This document shows, one piece after another, positions 33,869 through 43,457 of a stretch of 64,000 bases of DNA. Origin of the DNA: Clostridiaceae bacterium (GTDB lineage: Bacteria; Bacillota; Clostridia; DSM-8532); the NCBI GenBank assembly GCA_012521705.1, contig JAAYLX010000041.1, positions 1 through 64,000 on the forward strand, given 5' to 3'. The notes beneath the pieces were generated by a model. That model saw only the letters and a list, made by a program, of their open reading frames with translations, did not search any database and had not been told where the DNA came from. A program made the translations under genes and the position numbers. Positions within the stretch are counted from its first letter, which is position 1. Each line of letters starts with the position of its first letter.

Positions 33869-35077
33869 ATGGCAAAAATCAGAATGGTAACTCCACTGGT
33901 CGAGATGGACGGAGATGAGATGACCCGTGTCATCTGGCAATGGATAAAAGAATTATTAATTGAACCCTATGTAGACCTTAAAACAGAGTACTATGACCTT
34001 GGTCTTGAAAACAGGGACAAAACAGAAGACCAGGTTACAATCGACTCTGCCCTGGCAACCAAAAAATATGGTGTTGCGGTCAAATGTGCGACTATTACTC
34101 CCAACGCTGCAAGGGTTGAAGAGTATAATCTGAAAAAAATGTGGAAGAGCCCCAACGGAACCATCAGGGCGATTCTTGACGGTACGGTTTTCAGGGAACC
34201 CATACTTGTAAAGGGAATCACCCCCTTTGTGAGGTCATGGAAAAAGCCCATATCAATTGCGCGTCATGCCTACGGGGATGTATATAAAAATGTAGAGATG
34301 AGCATCAAAGGTAAGGGCAAGGCCGAATTGGTTTTCACCGACGAAGCCGGAAATGAGACCCGCAGTACCATCCATGAGTTTGATGGTGACGGGGTAATAA
34401 TGGGCATGCATAATACAAGAAAGTCCATTGAAAGTTTTGCAAGAGCCTGCTTTAACTATGCGATTGATAAAAAACAGGATTTGTGGTTTGCGACAAAGGA
34501 TACCATATCAAAAATTTATGACCACACTTTCAAGGATATTTTCAATGAAATCTATGAAGCCGAATACAAAGAAAAATTCAATGAACTTGGGATTGAGTAT
34601 TTCTATACCCTGATAGATGATGCGGTTGCACGTGTGGTTCGTTCTGAAGGCGGTTTTGTCTGGGCATGCAAGAACTACGATGGGGATGTTATGTCCGATA
34701 TGGTTGCCTCTGCCTTTGGTAGCCTTGCAATGATGACTTCAGTCCTGGTTTCTCCTGAAGGATATTACGAATACGAAGCTGCCCATGGCACAGTTCAGAG
34801 GCACTATTACAAACATCTCAAGGGACAGGAAACCTCCACCAACTCTGTGGCAACCATTTTCGCATGGACAGGCGCCCTGCGTAAGAGAGGGGAACTTGAC
34901 AATATCCCTGAGCTGTCCCGGTTTGCCGATAAACTGGAAGAGGCATGCCGTTCCACCATCGAGGGCGGTGTGATAACCGGAGACCTTGCCGCTTTATCTG
35001 AACTTGAAAATAAGAAGATAGTTAACTCCAGGGATTTCCTCCTGGAAATCAAGAAGAAACTGGACGAAATATTATGA
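33869..35077 (+). CDS. icd: NADP-type isocitrate dehydrogenase, eukaryote-like subfamily
   Basis: A 402-aa enzyme that oxidises isocitrate to 2-oxoglutarate. The N-terminus [24 protein letters not shown] and the motifs [31 protein letters not shown] and [13 protein letters not shown] are those of the subfamily II NADP-dependent enzymes typical of eukaryotes and some bacteria, rather than the E. coli type; cofactor use is inferred. GGAGG lies 11 bases upstream of ATG 33869. It follows aconitase in the operon, and its stop overlaps the start of the HAD gene by 4 bases (ATGA). Confidence 0.93.
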   Translation: MAKIRMVTPLVEMDGDEMTRVIWQWIKELLIEPYVDLKTEYYDLGLENRDKTEDQVTIDSALATKKYGVAVKCATITPNAARVEEYNLKKMWKSPNGTIRAILDGTVFREPILVKGITPFVRSWKKPISIARHAYGDVYKNVEMSIKGKGKAELVFTDEAGNETRSTIHEFDGDGVIMGMHNTRKSIESFARACFNYAIDKKQDLWFATKDTISKIYDHTFKDIFNEIYEAEYKEKFNELGIEYFYTLIDDAVARVVRSEGGFVWACKNYDGDVMSDMVASAFGSLAMMTSVLVSPEGYYEYEAAHGTVQRHYYKHLKGQETSTNSVATIFAWTGALRKRGELDNIPELSRFADKLEEACRSTIEGGVITGDLAALSELENKKIVNSRDFLLEIKKKLDEIL

Positions 35078-35877
35078 AATATAGTGGAATAGCACTTTTC
35101 GCAGATCTTGACGGAACACTTCTGGATGATAAAAGGCAGCTGTCGGATGAAAATCTGGCAGCTGTCAGATATTTCGTTGAAAATGGCGGAAGTTTTGCAG
35201 TGGCGACAGGACGCATGGAAAGATCCACTCTTATCAATTTTCCTGAGCTGACTGTCAACACTCCCTCCATCTTTTATAACGGAGCCCTTGTCTATGATAT
35301 CAACCGGAGGGAAGAACTATACCAGGTTTATATGCCTGAAGGCCTGGAACCTGTTTTCCAGCATATACTTGACAGCTTTCCCACCTGCGGACTGGAGGTA
35401 AATGCCAAAGGCGAGGCCTATGTTATCCGCTATAACGACAAAATAGATTTCCAGCTGAAAAGAGAAGGATTTAAAGGCATTATGTCAGGCTGGGATGAAG
35501 TCCCCAGGGAATGGTACAAGATTCTTATAGCAGATACCCGTCCAATTTTGACCGGGATAAAAGAGTATTTGAAAAACCTCAAAAGAACAGATATTAGCGT
35601 AACCTTTTCGGAAGAGGAACTCATTGACATAATGGCGAGCAGTGTTTCCAAGGGTGCTGCGCTTGAACGAATAAAGAAGGATAATTCGGACAAATGGCGC
35701 ATTGTTTTCTCAATAGGGGACAATGACAATGACCTTGACATGATCCGGACAGCAGATGTCGGAATTGCTGTTGGAAATGCAAGTGAAAAGGTAAAAGCGG
35801 CTGCAAAGTACATAGTTGCACATCATAATACACCATGCATGCCACAGGTATTGGATATTATCGGGAGATATTTATAA
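35074..35877 (+). CDS. HAD-superfamily (Cof-type) phosphatase
   Basis: A 267-aa hydrolase with motif [12 protein letters not shown] (Asp11, Asp13), motif II VATGRM, and C-terminal motifs KGAALERI and [24 protein letters not shown]. The cap domain is of the Cof (C2b) type. It should dephosphorylate a small phosphorylated metabolite, most likely a sugar phosphate or nucleotide; the substrate is unknown. The 4-base overlap with icd implies translational coupling, so it is the third gene of the aconitase operon, an uncommon companion there. Confidence 0.9.
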   Translation: MKYSGIALFADLDGTLLDDKRQLSDENLAAVRYFVENGGSFAVATGRMERSTLINFPELTVNTPSIFYNGALVYDINRREELYQVYMPEGLEPVFQHILDSFPTCGLEVNAKGEAYVIRYNDKIDFQLKREGFKGIMSGWDEVPREWYKILIADTRPILTGIKEYLKNLKRTDISVTFSEEELIDIMASSVSKGAALERIKKDNSDKWRIVFSIGDNDNDLDMIRTADVGIAVGNASEKVKAAAKYIVAHHNTPCMPQVLDIIGRYL

Positions 35878-36298
35878 AATATATTTCTATACACTTAGAC
35901 CCTTATAATCTATCTCAGACATTTTTGAGCCATTGAATATTAATTAATCATCATAAAGCGTCTATAACTTTATTGAAAAATCAATTTGTCCCAATAATTT
36001 GCGAAGACCCTTTGATAAGTGGGTTTTCGCATTTTTTTACCGCAATTTGGATATGCACTCCCGTGCATATATATACAAAAGGGGGCAAAAGAATAGCTGT
36101 CCCATGGCGGAAGTTCCATTCATGCAAAATACACTTTTTAAAATTGCATATTGCAAATTTGTATAACTTAAATTAATGGATGCTGCAGCTCAATCTGCGC
36201 GAGGTTAAAGAAATATATGCAGAAATAAAACTATTATTGTATACTATCAAAAAATCTGTTATTATGAAATTTAATAAAAAGGGAATTGCAATTTGCTG
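35878..36298. other. Noncoding gap with a terminator and repeated ATATGCA/TGCATAT arms
   Basis: About 420 bases without a supportable gene. It contains a terminator (36001-36037), then a hairpin ATATGCAC-TCCC-GTGCATAT (36051-36070) and a further TGCATAT (36147-36153) that could pair with the first arm, with neighbouring CAATTT/AAATTTG extending it. ATTGTATACTAT (36236-36247) is a degenerate copy of the palindrome in the citrate synthase promoter. Confidence 0.5.
36001..36037 (+). terminator. Intrinsic terminator downstream of the HAD gene
   Basis: Stem GCGAAGACCC / GGGTTTTCGC (one G-U), loop TTTGATAAGT, then T7. It lies about 120 bases after the HAD stop. Confidence 0.8.
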
Positions 36299-36331
36299 TT
36301 GACTTGGTTATTTTTATTGTATACAATAAAA
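36299..36331 (+). promoter_or_regulatory. Citrate synthase promoter with a 20-bp palindromic operator
   Basis: TTGACT (36299-36304), 17-base spacer, TACAAT (36322-36327). The -10 is embedded in a perfect 20-bp palindrome (36312-36331) with core ATTGTATACAAT. A partial second copy is at 36236-36247. The TTGTATACAA core is like operators of GntR-family regulators. The leader to the ATG is about 150 bases. Confidence 0.7.
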
Positions 36332-36482
36332 CGAATTCCTGTTAGTATAAATATACATACACAATGCCTTTGTAGTTAACCGGATAAACTTTTTGGGAAT
36401 GCGTCTTAGCACCTAAAAGTTTTGAATATATTTCAGCCATTTTAATTGAACAAAAAAAGAATAAATACAGAGGGGTTTTTTT

Positions 36483-37850
36483 ATGTTCAAGGAAATGTCA
36501 CAGACAGCTATCAATAACTATTTTGATTCTGCAGGAGAAAAAGCCGAGATAAAAAACAGGTTCATGCCTGGAGTATACAGCAAGTACAATGTCAAAAGAG
36601 GCTTGAGAAATGAAGACGGTACCGGTGTACTGGTCGGCCTTACTGAAATAGGTGATGTTCATGCCTATGTTTATGAAGGAACTGAAAAAGTTCCCGTAGA
36701 AGGCCGCCTGTTCTACAGAGGTATTGATGTTTTTGAATTCTGCGAGGGATTTGTTTCCGAGGACAGGTTCGGCTTTGAAGAATGTGTGTATCTGCTTCTG
36801 TTCGGGGAACTTCCCGATAAACATGAACTTGAGAAATTCCAAAATGTTCTTGGTTCCCACAGGAAACTTTCCGATGACTTTGTAAGGGCCAATATCCTTA
36901 ACGCGCCCAGCCGTGACATAATGAACAAACTTGCAAGATTGGTTCTGGTATTGTATTCGTATGACAATAATCCGGATGAAACAAGTGTCAGGAATATGTT
37001 GAGACAAAGTGTTGATCTGATCTCCAAATTCCCCCTTATGGCAGCCTACGGATACCAGGCCAAATCCCATTACCTTGAAGGAAAAAGCCTTTACATACAT
37101 AATCCGAGTCCTGAGTTAAGCACCTCAGAAAATATACTCAAGCTTTTACGTCCCTCGGGGGAATATACCGATCTTGAAGCAAAAGTTCTGGACCTTGCTC
37201 TGGTACTCCATGCTGAGCACGGTGGCGGTAACAATTCGACTTTTGCCGCCCATGTTGTATCATCTTCCGGTACTGACATTTATTCAGCGTTGGCAGCCGC
37301 AATAGGAAGCCTCAAGGGTCCCAAGCACGGTGGAGCTAATGCAAAGGTAATCGGAATGATGGATGAGCTGAAATCCGAGGTAAAAGATTGGGGAAGCGAA
37401 AAGCAGATTCGCGATTATCTGACCAGGATTGTCAGAAAACAGGCATTTGACAGATCAGGACTAATTTACGGTGTTGGTCATGCAGTTTATACATTATCCG
37501 ACCCCAGGTGCGTCCTTCTTAAGAAACAGGCTGAAAGATTAGCCAAACAGGTAGGCAGGAATGATGAACTGGAGCTGTATAAAAATGTAGAGAAACTTGC
37601 CCCTGTTGTTTTCCGGGAAATAAAGGGTATTGATAAGCCCATGTGCGCCAATGTGGACTTCTATTCCGGCTTTGTCTATGATATGCTGGGAATCCCCAAG
37701 GAAATGAACACACCTATCTTCGCTATTGCCCGTGTTGCCGGATGGTGTGCCCATATTATTGAAGAACAGCTTAATGGCGGAAGAATAATCAGACCTGCAT
37801 ATAAAAACATCAAAGAATGTACCAAATATGTAAAAATGGCTGACAGATAG
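36483..37850 (+). CDS. gltA: Citrate synthase (Si-type)
   Basis: A 455-aa citrate/2-methylcitrate synthase that joins acetyl-CoA and oxaloacetate. Catalytic residues are His246 (HAEHGGGNNSTF), His282 (LKGPKHGGAN) and Asp392 (NVDFYSG). An N-terminal extension of about 50-60 residues before GTGVLVGLTEIGDVHAY makes it longer than the usual 370-430 aa. The ATG 36483 follows AGAGGGG. It has its own regulated promoter 150 bases upstream and lies after aconitase and isocitrate dehydrogenase, together giving the oxidative route to 2-oxoglutarate. No further TCA genes are here. Methylcitrate activity cannot be excluded. Confidence 0.93.
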   Translation: MFKEMSQTAINNYFDSAGEKAEIKNRFMPGVYSKYNVKRGLRNEDGTGVLVGLTEIGDVHAYVYEGTEKVPVEGRLFYRGIDVFEFCEGFVSEDRFGFEECVYLLLFGELPDKHELEKFQNVLGSHRKLSDDFVRANILNAPSRDIMNKLARLVLVLYSYDNNPDETSVRNMLRQSVDLISKFPLMAAYGYQAKSHYLEGKSLYIHNPSPELSTSENILKLLRPSGEYTDLEAKVLDLALVLHAEHGGGNNSTFAAHVVSSSGTDIYSALAAAIGSLKGPKHGGANAKVIGMMDELKSEVKDWGSEKQIRDYLTRIVRKQAFDRSGLIYGVGHAVYTLSDPRCVLLKKQAERLAKQVGRNDELELYKNVEKLAPVVFREIKGIDKPMCANVDFYSGFVYDMLGIPKEMNTPIFAIARVAGWCAHIIEEQLNGGRIIRPAYKNIKECTKYVKMADR

Positions 37851-38014
37851 GCATTTGCGCTCCATCTGTTAAGTGTTAATACCTGATGTAAAAAGCCGCA
37901 ATCTGTTATGGCATAAATGCAATGCTTTTTTAATTGTTTTATAATAATTTCCATCCCTCTTATGTGTTATAATCCTATCGGATAAAACAAGCTAAATATT
38001 ACCGAAGAGGGAAT

Positions 38015-39664
38015 ATGAGAAAGACAAGAGCTTTTATATCCATAGTCCTGACAGTGGCACTGCTGATGACTATGGTAATTCAGGTAAATGCTGAAGTAAG
38101 ATATGATTACGAACCTGAGGCCTGGCAGCTTTACAGACTGGGATTGTTTGCCGGTGCCTCAGTTCATACTTTTAACCCCGATCTTGGCGCCGCCTTGGAC
38201 CGCCAGGTGGGTACAACTCTGCTATTGAACTTTTTAGGCAAAAGAAAAGATGTGGAGAGACTCTCCGTTTCTGAGATCAATTCAATTCTGTCCCGATTTA
38301 AAGATGCAGGCGAGATATCATCATGGGCAAGGCCGTATATGGCCTATGCGGTTAAAACAGGGATGATAGTCGGAACCTCGCCAAATACCATAGGTCCTAA
38401 TAATTATCTTGATGGGTATTCCTTTGCAGCAATAATTTTAAGACATTTGGGCTATGTTGTTGACAGGGCGAATTTCACAAGGTCCCTCAAAATGCTTGTG
38501 GATGTGGGCGGGTTAAATCCTGGCGAAGATGTATCTTTCAACAAGTCCAGACTTATAAAAAATGATGGTATAGGAATTATTTATACATCCCTTTTTGCAA
38601 GGAGTGCCGATGGGGAGACACTTATAGAAAAACTGATCAACTCTGGTACTGTCTCGCTGGATAAAGCCATTGCCTACAAATTTGTTCGTTATGCCAATAC
38701 AGACAGAATTGAAGTTGTAAGAACAGAAAAAATCAAAAGGCCATCGGTCCATGATCTTTTATATTATGAAATTTATGAGGCTTTGATTAATGCACAGCCT
38801 CAATTAACCATTCCTGCTGCAGCCAGAGCTTACTCCGCCCAGGAAATCTTCAGAATTATTGAAAAGTGTCTTACGGACAATCCGGAAATTCTTTATTATT
38901 CGGGGTGCACTTATACTTACGATGGTACAATATCCTTCAGGTATCATTTGGATGCCCGCACAACTAAAGACCAGCAGAGAAAACTCAAACTGAAGGTTGA
39001 AGATATTGTCAGAAAGACCGTAACCCCGGACATGACAGAGTTCGAGAAGGAAAAAGCTCTCCATGATTATATTGTGAACAATTGCGATTATGACAAGTCG
39101 GAATACGACAGAATTCCTCCGTCGTCCTTCAATGCCTACGGAGCATTGTGCCTGGGTACCGCTGTTTGTGAGGGGTATGCGGAAGCGACAAAACTTTTGC
39201 TGAACAGGGCAGGTATAGATTGCTCAATAGTAATCGGCACTTCAAAAGGCGGAGGACATGCCTGGAATATAGTCAGAATAGACGGCGAGTATTATCATCT
39301 TGATACCACTTACAATGATCCCGTCTTCTCCAATGGGGACAGAATGTTGGTGTATCATTACTTCAACCTCACTGACAGGGAAATTGAAACTGACCACCAG
39401 TGGAAGAGAGCAGATTATCCGGTATGTGATTCCACAAAGTTTAATTACTATAGTTATAATTCTCTTATAGCAAAGGACCAGAATGAATTTGTAAAGCTTG
39501 TAACCCAGGCTGTTAACAGCGGTATAACTGATATCTCAATCAAGGTAGAGAATAAAAAGAACTTCAATTATCAGGCTGCGGTAAAAGAAGCCTGCAACAG
39601 GCTGTATATGAGCTGCATCGCTCTTTACAACCAGGAGATGGGAATTGTCGACCTTAGGTTTTAG
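38015..39664 (+). CDS. Exported SLH-like/transglutaminase-core protein
   Basis: A 549-aa protein with a signal peptide (1-27), an S-layer-homology-like helical region (about 30-215, e.g. DAGEISSWARPYMAYAVKTGMIVGTSPNTIGPNNYLDGYSFAAIILRHLG in pieces), a linker, and a transglutaminase-like domain (about 330-470). The triad is visible as Cys in GTAVCEGYAEATKLLL, His in GGGHAWNIVRI and Asp in YYHLDTTYNDP. It may cut or crosslink peptides at the surface. GAGG precedes ATG 38015 and a TATAAT lies at 37968-37973. The family is widespread in Firmicutes but its substrates are unknown. Monocistronic. Confidence 0.85.
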   Translation: MRKTRAFISIVLTVALLMTMVIQVNAEVRYDYEPEAWQLYRLGLFAGASVHTFNPDLGAALDRQVGTTLLLNFLGKRKDVERLSVSEINSILSRFKDAGEISSWARPYMAYAVKTGMIVGTSPNTIGPNNYLDGYSFAAIILRHLGYVVDRANFTRSLKMLVDVGGLNPGEDVSFNKSRLIKNDGIGIIYTSLFARSADGETLIEKLINSGTVSLDKAIAYKFVRYANTDRIEVVRTEKIKRPSVHDLLYYEIYEALINAQPQLTIPAAARAYSAQEIFRIIEKCLTDNPEILYYSGCTYTYDGTISFRYHLDARTTKDQQRKLKLKVEDIVRKTVTPDMTEFEKEKALHDYIVNNCDYDKSEYDRIPPSSFNAYGALCLGTAVCEGYAEATKLLLNRAGIDCSIVIGTSKGGGHAWNIVRIDGEYYHLDTTYNDPVFSNGDRMLVYHYFNLTDREIETDHQWKRADYPVCDSTKFNYYSYNSLIAKDQNEFVKLVTQAVNSGITDISIKVENKKNFNYQAAVKEACNRLYMSCIALYNQEMGIVDLRF

Positions 39665-39717
39665 ACGTCTTCCCATACCTTTCCATACCGCTTCTTACAC
39701 AATTTTGAAGGCTTTGC

Positions 39718-39745
39718 TTGATAAATCGCCGCTCTATGATAAAAT
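39718..39745 (+). promoter_or_regulatory. Promoter of smc
   Basis: TTGATA (39718-39723), 16-base spacer, TAAAAT (39740-39745), 43 bases before the TTG start. Confidence 0.6.
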
Positions 39746-39787
39746 AAAAACAATGCACTTTAATTAGAATTGTCAGAGGTGTTTTTT

Positions 39788-42700
39788 TTGCATCTGAAAT
39801 CCCTGGAAATACAAGGATTCAAATCTTTTGCAGATAAAATTGTACTTAATTTCAACAAGGGGCTGACGGCAGTCGTTGGCCCCAATGGAAGCGGAAAAAG
39901 CAACATTGCCGATGCCGTACGCTGGGTGTTGGGCGAACAAAGCGCCAAGACTCTCAGGGGAAGCAAAATGGAGGATGTTATTTTCGCAGGGACCCAGCAC
40001 CGCAAACCTGTGGGTTTTGCCTATGTCGCATTAACCATAGATAATTCTGATCACGAACTTCCAATCGAATTTGACGAGGTTACAGTTTCCAGACGTATTT
40101 ACCGTTCGGGTGAAAGTGAATACTGCCTGAATAAAACTCCATGCCGGCTTAAGGATATTCATGAATTGTTCATGAATACAGGCGTAGGCCGTGAGGGTTA
40201 TTCCATTATCGGTCAGGGACGTATTGACGAGATTTTAAGTACCCGTTCTGAAGACAGACGCCTGATTTTTGAAGAAGCTGCCGGTATAACCAAATACAAG
40301 GCCCGCAAAAAAGAAGCGGAGAGAAAGCTTGAAAACACCAAGCAGAATATTCTGCGCATAAATGACATTCTTTCAGAACTTGAAGCTCAGCTTGGCCCCT
40401 TGAAACAGCAGGCCGAAACCGCCCGCAAGTACATAGAACTGAGCAATGAGCTGAAAGGTATTGAAGTGAGCCTGTTTTTGGATACCATAGACAAGCTGAA
40501 AATCAGGATGGAGGAAGTTGAAACCCAGTCCAGGGACATAAAGGACCAGATAGACGAAGAAAATCGCAGGATTGAGAATATAAAAAACAACAACCGGAGC
40601 AAAAATGAACGCCTTGAACAAAGAAAATCCGAGCTTGAGGCACTTAAGAACGAGATTCACAGGATAGATACCGAAATAGAAAAAAGCGAAGGCCATATAA
40701 GGTTATGCGAAGAAAAGATCAATAACCTTATTACTGCCAACGAAAACTTCGGCAAGGACATTGTGTCCATTAAAGAGCGTGCAAACCAGATTGACATTGA
40801 AATAGATAAAAAGAAGAAACGCCTTGTCCAACTGGAACGGGATGAAGAGAACTTTTCAAGGCTTCTGGAGGAAGCAAACAGCAAACTCGCCGAAATCATG
40901 GCGCGCCTTGATGAGGGCGAGCGGCAAATTGAAGAGGCCAAACAGGCAATCATGGACAAGCAGGATGACCTGTCCGATACAAAAATCAGGCTCAACAATC
41001 TTAAAAATAATTCAGAAAATTGCCGCGACGTTCAAAAAAGGCTTAAGGAAGAAATACGCCAGTCCATTTTGGAACGTGACCGGGAGAGCATGAGAATAGA
41101 AGACCTTGAAAATTCTCTGAGGGAAACCCGGGAAAACATTAGAAAATCCAGAAATGTACTGGATGAATTGGAACAGAAAAAGGCCGAGACCCAAAAGAGT
41201 TATGATGAGCTTAAGCAGAAGCAGGACAGCATCAGGCAGGAATTGGGCTCAATGCAGTCAAAACTTAAATTCCTTAATGACATGGTAAACAGAATGGAAG
41301 GCTACAGCCATAGTGTCAAATCGGTTCTCAAAGCCTCAGACCAGCTGGGTAGCATTCATGGTGCCCTTGCTCAGCTCATAAACGTGGAAAAGAGATTTGA
41401 GACCGCCATTGAAGTAAGTCTGGCCGGAGCCCTCCAGAATGTAGTTACTGACGATGAGTATGCAGCAAAAAATGCCATAGATTATCTGAGAAAAAACAAT
41501 CTGGGCAGGGTTACCTTCCTTCCGATTACTTCTGTCAAGCCCCGTACCCTTGATGATGAGCTACTCTCACAAATAATGAGCATGAAGGGTTTTGAAGGTA
41601 TTGCTTCAGAAAAAGTAAGCTGCGATAAAAAATACAGGGATATTATTCTAAACTTACTCGGAAGGACTGTCATAGTAGACAACATGGATTCAGGCATCAG
41701 CATGGCAAGGCATTTTAATTATTCCTTCCGCATAGTAACTCTTGACGGAGGGATCCTCAATACTGGAGGTTCCATGACCGGTGGCAGCACCGGAAGCCAG
41801 TCAACCAGCCTGATTGGAAGAAATCGGGCCATAGGTGAACTGACAGATAAAATTAATGACCAGTCCAGGCAGCTCAAGGAAATTGACGTTAAAATAAATG
41901 ACTTTGAAGAAAAACTTAGAGAGATAAATGAGAATATTGAAAATGAAAATAAGAATCTCTCAAATCTGGAGCTTATAAGACTGAGGGATGAGACCAACAT
42001 TGCCCAGATTCAGGAGAATGTCCGTAAACTCTCTGCCAAAATCGAAATGCAGACACAGCAGGATATTGAATTGGACAAGCAGTTGGCTGAAATAAAGGAA
42101 GAAAGCGAAAAAGTAACCGGAATTATCAAGGATATTGAAGAAGAAATCCGGCTCCTTAAGGAAAAGATTCAGTCCCACCAGGTAAAGAACCGCGATGAAC
42201 AGCAAAAAAGGGACGAACTTCACACCGATATCAACGATTACCGTGTTTCAGTAAATTCAATTGCTGAAAGCAAGCAAAATGTAAATGAGCAGATAGTCCA
42301 GCTCACCCAGGAAAAGGCCGGTATTTTGGAGGGCCTCACCAGAAGGGAATCTGAAAAAGAGCGGAATATTGAGCGCATTAATAATTTGAAAGTTGAGATT
42401 GAGGGAACAAACGAAAAAATCAGCAAAATAAAAGAAGAAAAGACAGGCAAGGAACTCAAGGCTGAAGGGCTTTCCGAGGAAATCAAAGTTCTGGAAGATG
42501 AGTTAGCGGGAATGCTCGACAAGGTGACTGAACGAAATGATAACATTTTAAGGCTCCAGGAAGAGCAAGGTCGCCTTGAAGCAAGAAAAGCCAAGATGGA
42601 AAGCGAGCTTGAAACCATCCAGAACAGGATGTGGGATGAATACGGTCTTACGTATGGCAATGCTCTGGAATTAAGAACTGAGATTCAAAATGTAAGGGCA

Positions 42701-43360
42701 ACCCAGACCAGGATAAATGAGCTGAAAGAACAAATTCGTGAATTGGGGCCTGTAAATGTGGCCGCCATAGAAGACTATTCAAAAACCAGGGAACGTTTCA
42801 GCTTTATGAAGACCCAGCACGATGACCTGGTAGAGTCACAGGATAAACTGGAAAAAGTAATAGTCAATATTACACGGGTGATGAAAAAGCAGTTTATCGA
42901 GCAGTTTGCACTGATAAACAAGAACTTCAGTATTGTATTCAAAGAGCTGTTTAACGGAGGATATGCGGAGGTACAGCTTACAGACGCAGAAAACGTCCTG
43001 GAAAGCAATATTGATATTATTGTGCAGCCGCCCGGAAAGAAACTCCAGAACATGATGCTCCTGTCGGGCGGAGAAAGGGCTATGGTAGCCATTGCGCTGG
43101 TTTTTGCCATCCTGCGTATGAACCCGGCTCCATTCTATATTCTGGACGAAATTGAGGCTTCCCTGGATGATGCAAACGTCTACAGGTTTGCCGAATACAT
43201 AAAGAGGTACAAGGATGAACTCCAGTTTATAGTAATAACCCACCGTAAGGGTACCATGGAAGCGGCAGACATATTGTACGGCGTTACCATGCAGGAGCAT
43301 GGTATATCCAAGGTGGTATCCATGAAGATGGACAGCGATTACCAGGCAAGTGCGGTATAA
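39788..43360 (+). CDS. smc: Chromosome segregation protein SMC
   Basis: A 1190-aa condensin ATPase. Walker A is GPNGSGKSN (31-39), then long coiled coil (about 170-500), a hinge (about 510-670, with GSIHGALAQLINVEKRFETAIEVSLAGALQNVV and TGGSMTGGS), returning coil (about 680-1000), and the C-terminal head with signature LLSGGERAMVAIAL and Walker B FYILDEIEASLDD. It compacts and separates chromosomes with ScpA/ScpB. TTG 39788 is chosen because AGAGGTG is 7-8 bases upstream and the product then begins HLKSLEIQGFKSFADK as in the family. ftsY follows, a common Firmicute order; rnc is not upstream. Confidence 0.97.
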   Translation: MHLKSLEIQGFKSFADKIVLNFNKGLTAVVGPNGSGKSNIADAVRWVLGEQSAKTLRGSKMEDVIFAGTQHRKPVGFAYVALTIDNSDHELPIEFDEVTVSRRIYRSGESEYCLNKTPCRLKDIHELFMNTGVGREGYSIIGQGRIDEILSTRSEDRRLIFEEAAGITKYKARKKEAERKLENTKQNILRINDILSELEAQLGPLKQQAETARKYIELSNELKGIEVSLFLDTIDKLKIRMEEVETQSRDIKDQIDEENRRIENIKNNNRSKNERLEQRKSELEALKNEIHRIDTEIEKSEGHIRLCEEKINNLITANENFGKDIVSIKERANQIDIEIDKKKKRLVQLERDEENFSRLLEEANSKLAEIMARLDEGERQIEEAKQAIMDKQDDLSDTKIRLNNLKNNSENCRDVQKRLKEEIRQSILERDRESMRIEDLENSLRETRENIRKSRNVLDELEQKKAETQKSYDELKQKQDSIRQELGSMQSKLKFLNDMVNRMEGYSHSVKSVLKASDQLGSIHGALAQLINVEKRFETAIEVSLAGALQNVVTDDEYAAKNAIDYLRKNNLGRVTFLPITSVKPRTLDDELLSQIMSMKGFEGIASEKVSCDKKYRDIILNLLGRTVIVDNMDSGISMARHFNYSFRIVTLDGGILNTGGSMTGGSTGSQSTSLIGRNRAIGELTDKINDQSRQLKEIDVKINDFEEKLREINENIENENKNLSNLELIRLRDETNIAQIQENVRKLSAKIEMQTQQDIELDKQLAEIKEESEKVTGIIKDIEEEIRLLKEKIQSHQVKNRDEQQKRDELHTDINDYRVSVNSIAESKQNVNEQIVQLTQEKAGILEGLTRRESEKERNIERINNLKVEIEGTNEKISKIKEEKTGKELKAEGLSEEIKVLEDELAGMLDKVTERNDNILRLQEEQGRLEARKAKMESELETIQNRMWDEYGLTYGNALELRTEIQNVRATQTRINELKEQIRELGPVNVAAIEDYSKTRERFSFMKTQHDDLVESQDKLEKVIVNITRVMKKQFIEQFALINKNFSIVFKELFNGGYAEVQLTDAENVLESNIDIIVQPPGKKLQNMMLLSGGERAMVAIALVFAILRMNPAPFYILDEIEASLDDANVYRFAEYIKRYKDELQFIVITHRKGTMEAADILYGVTMQEHGISKVVSMKMDSDYQASAV

Positions 43361-43457
43361 ATAAAAACTAAAGGTGTATAAATACTAAGAAATGTGTTCT
43401 ATCGGGAATTTATGAATTGACCGTTACAAACAGCACATATTGGAGGATTAATAATAT

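Noticed and set aside
35973-36176. 67-codon plus-strand frame in the gap before citrate synthase
   Set aside because: It runs through a terminator and hairpins and has no ribosome site.
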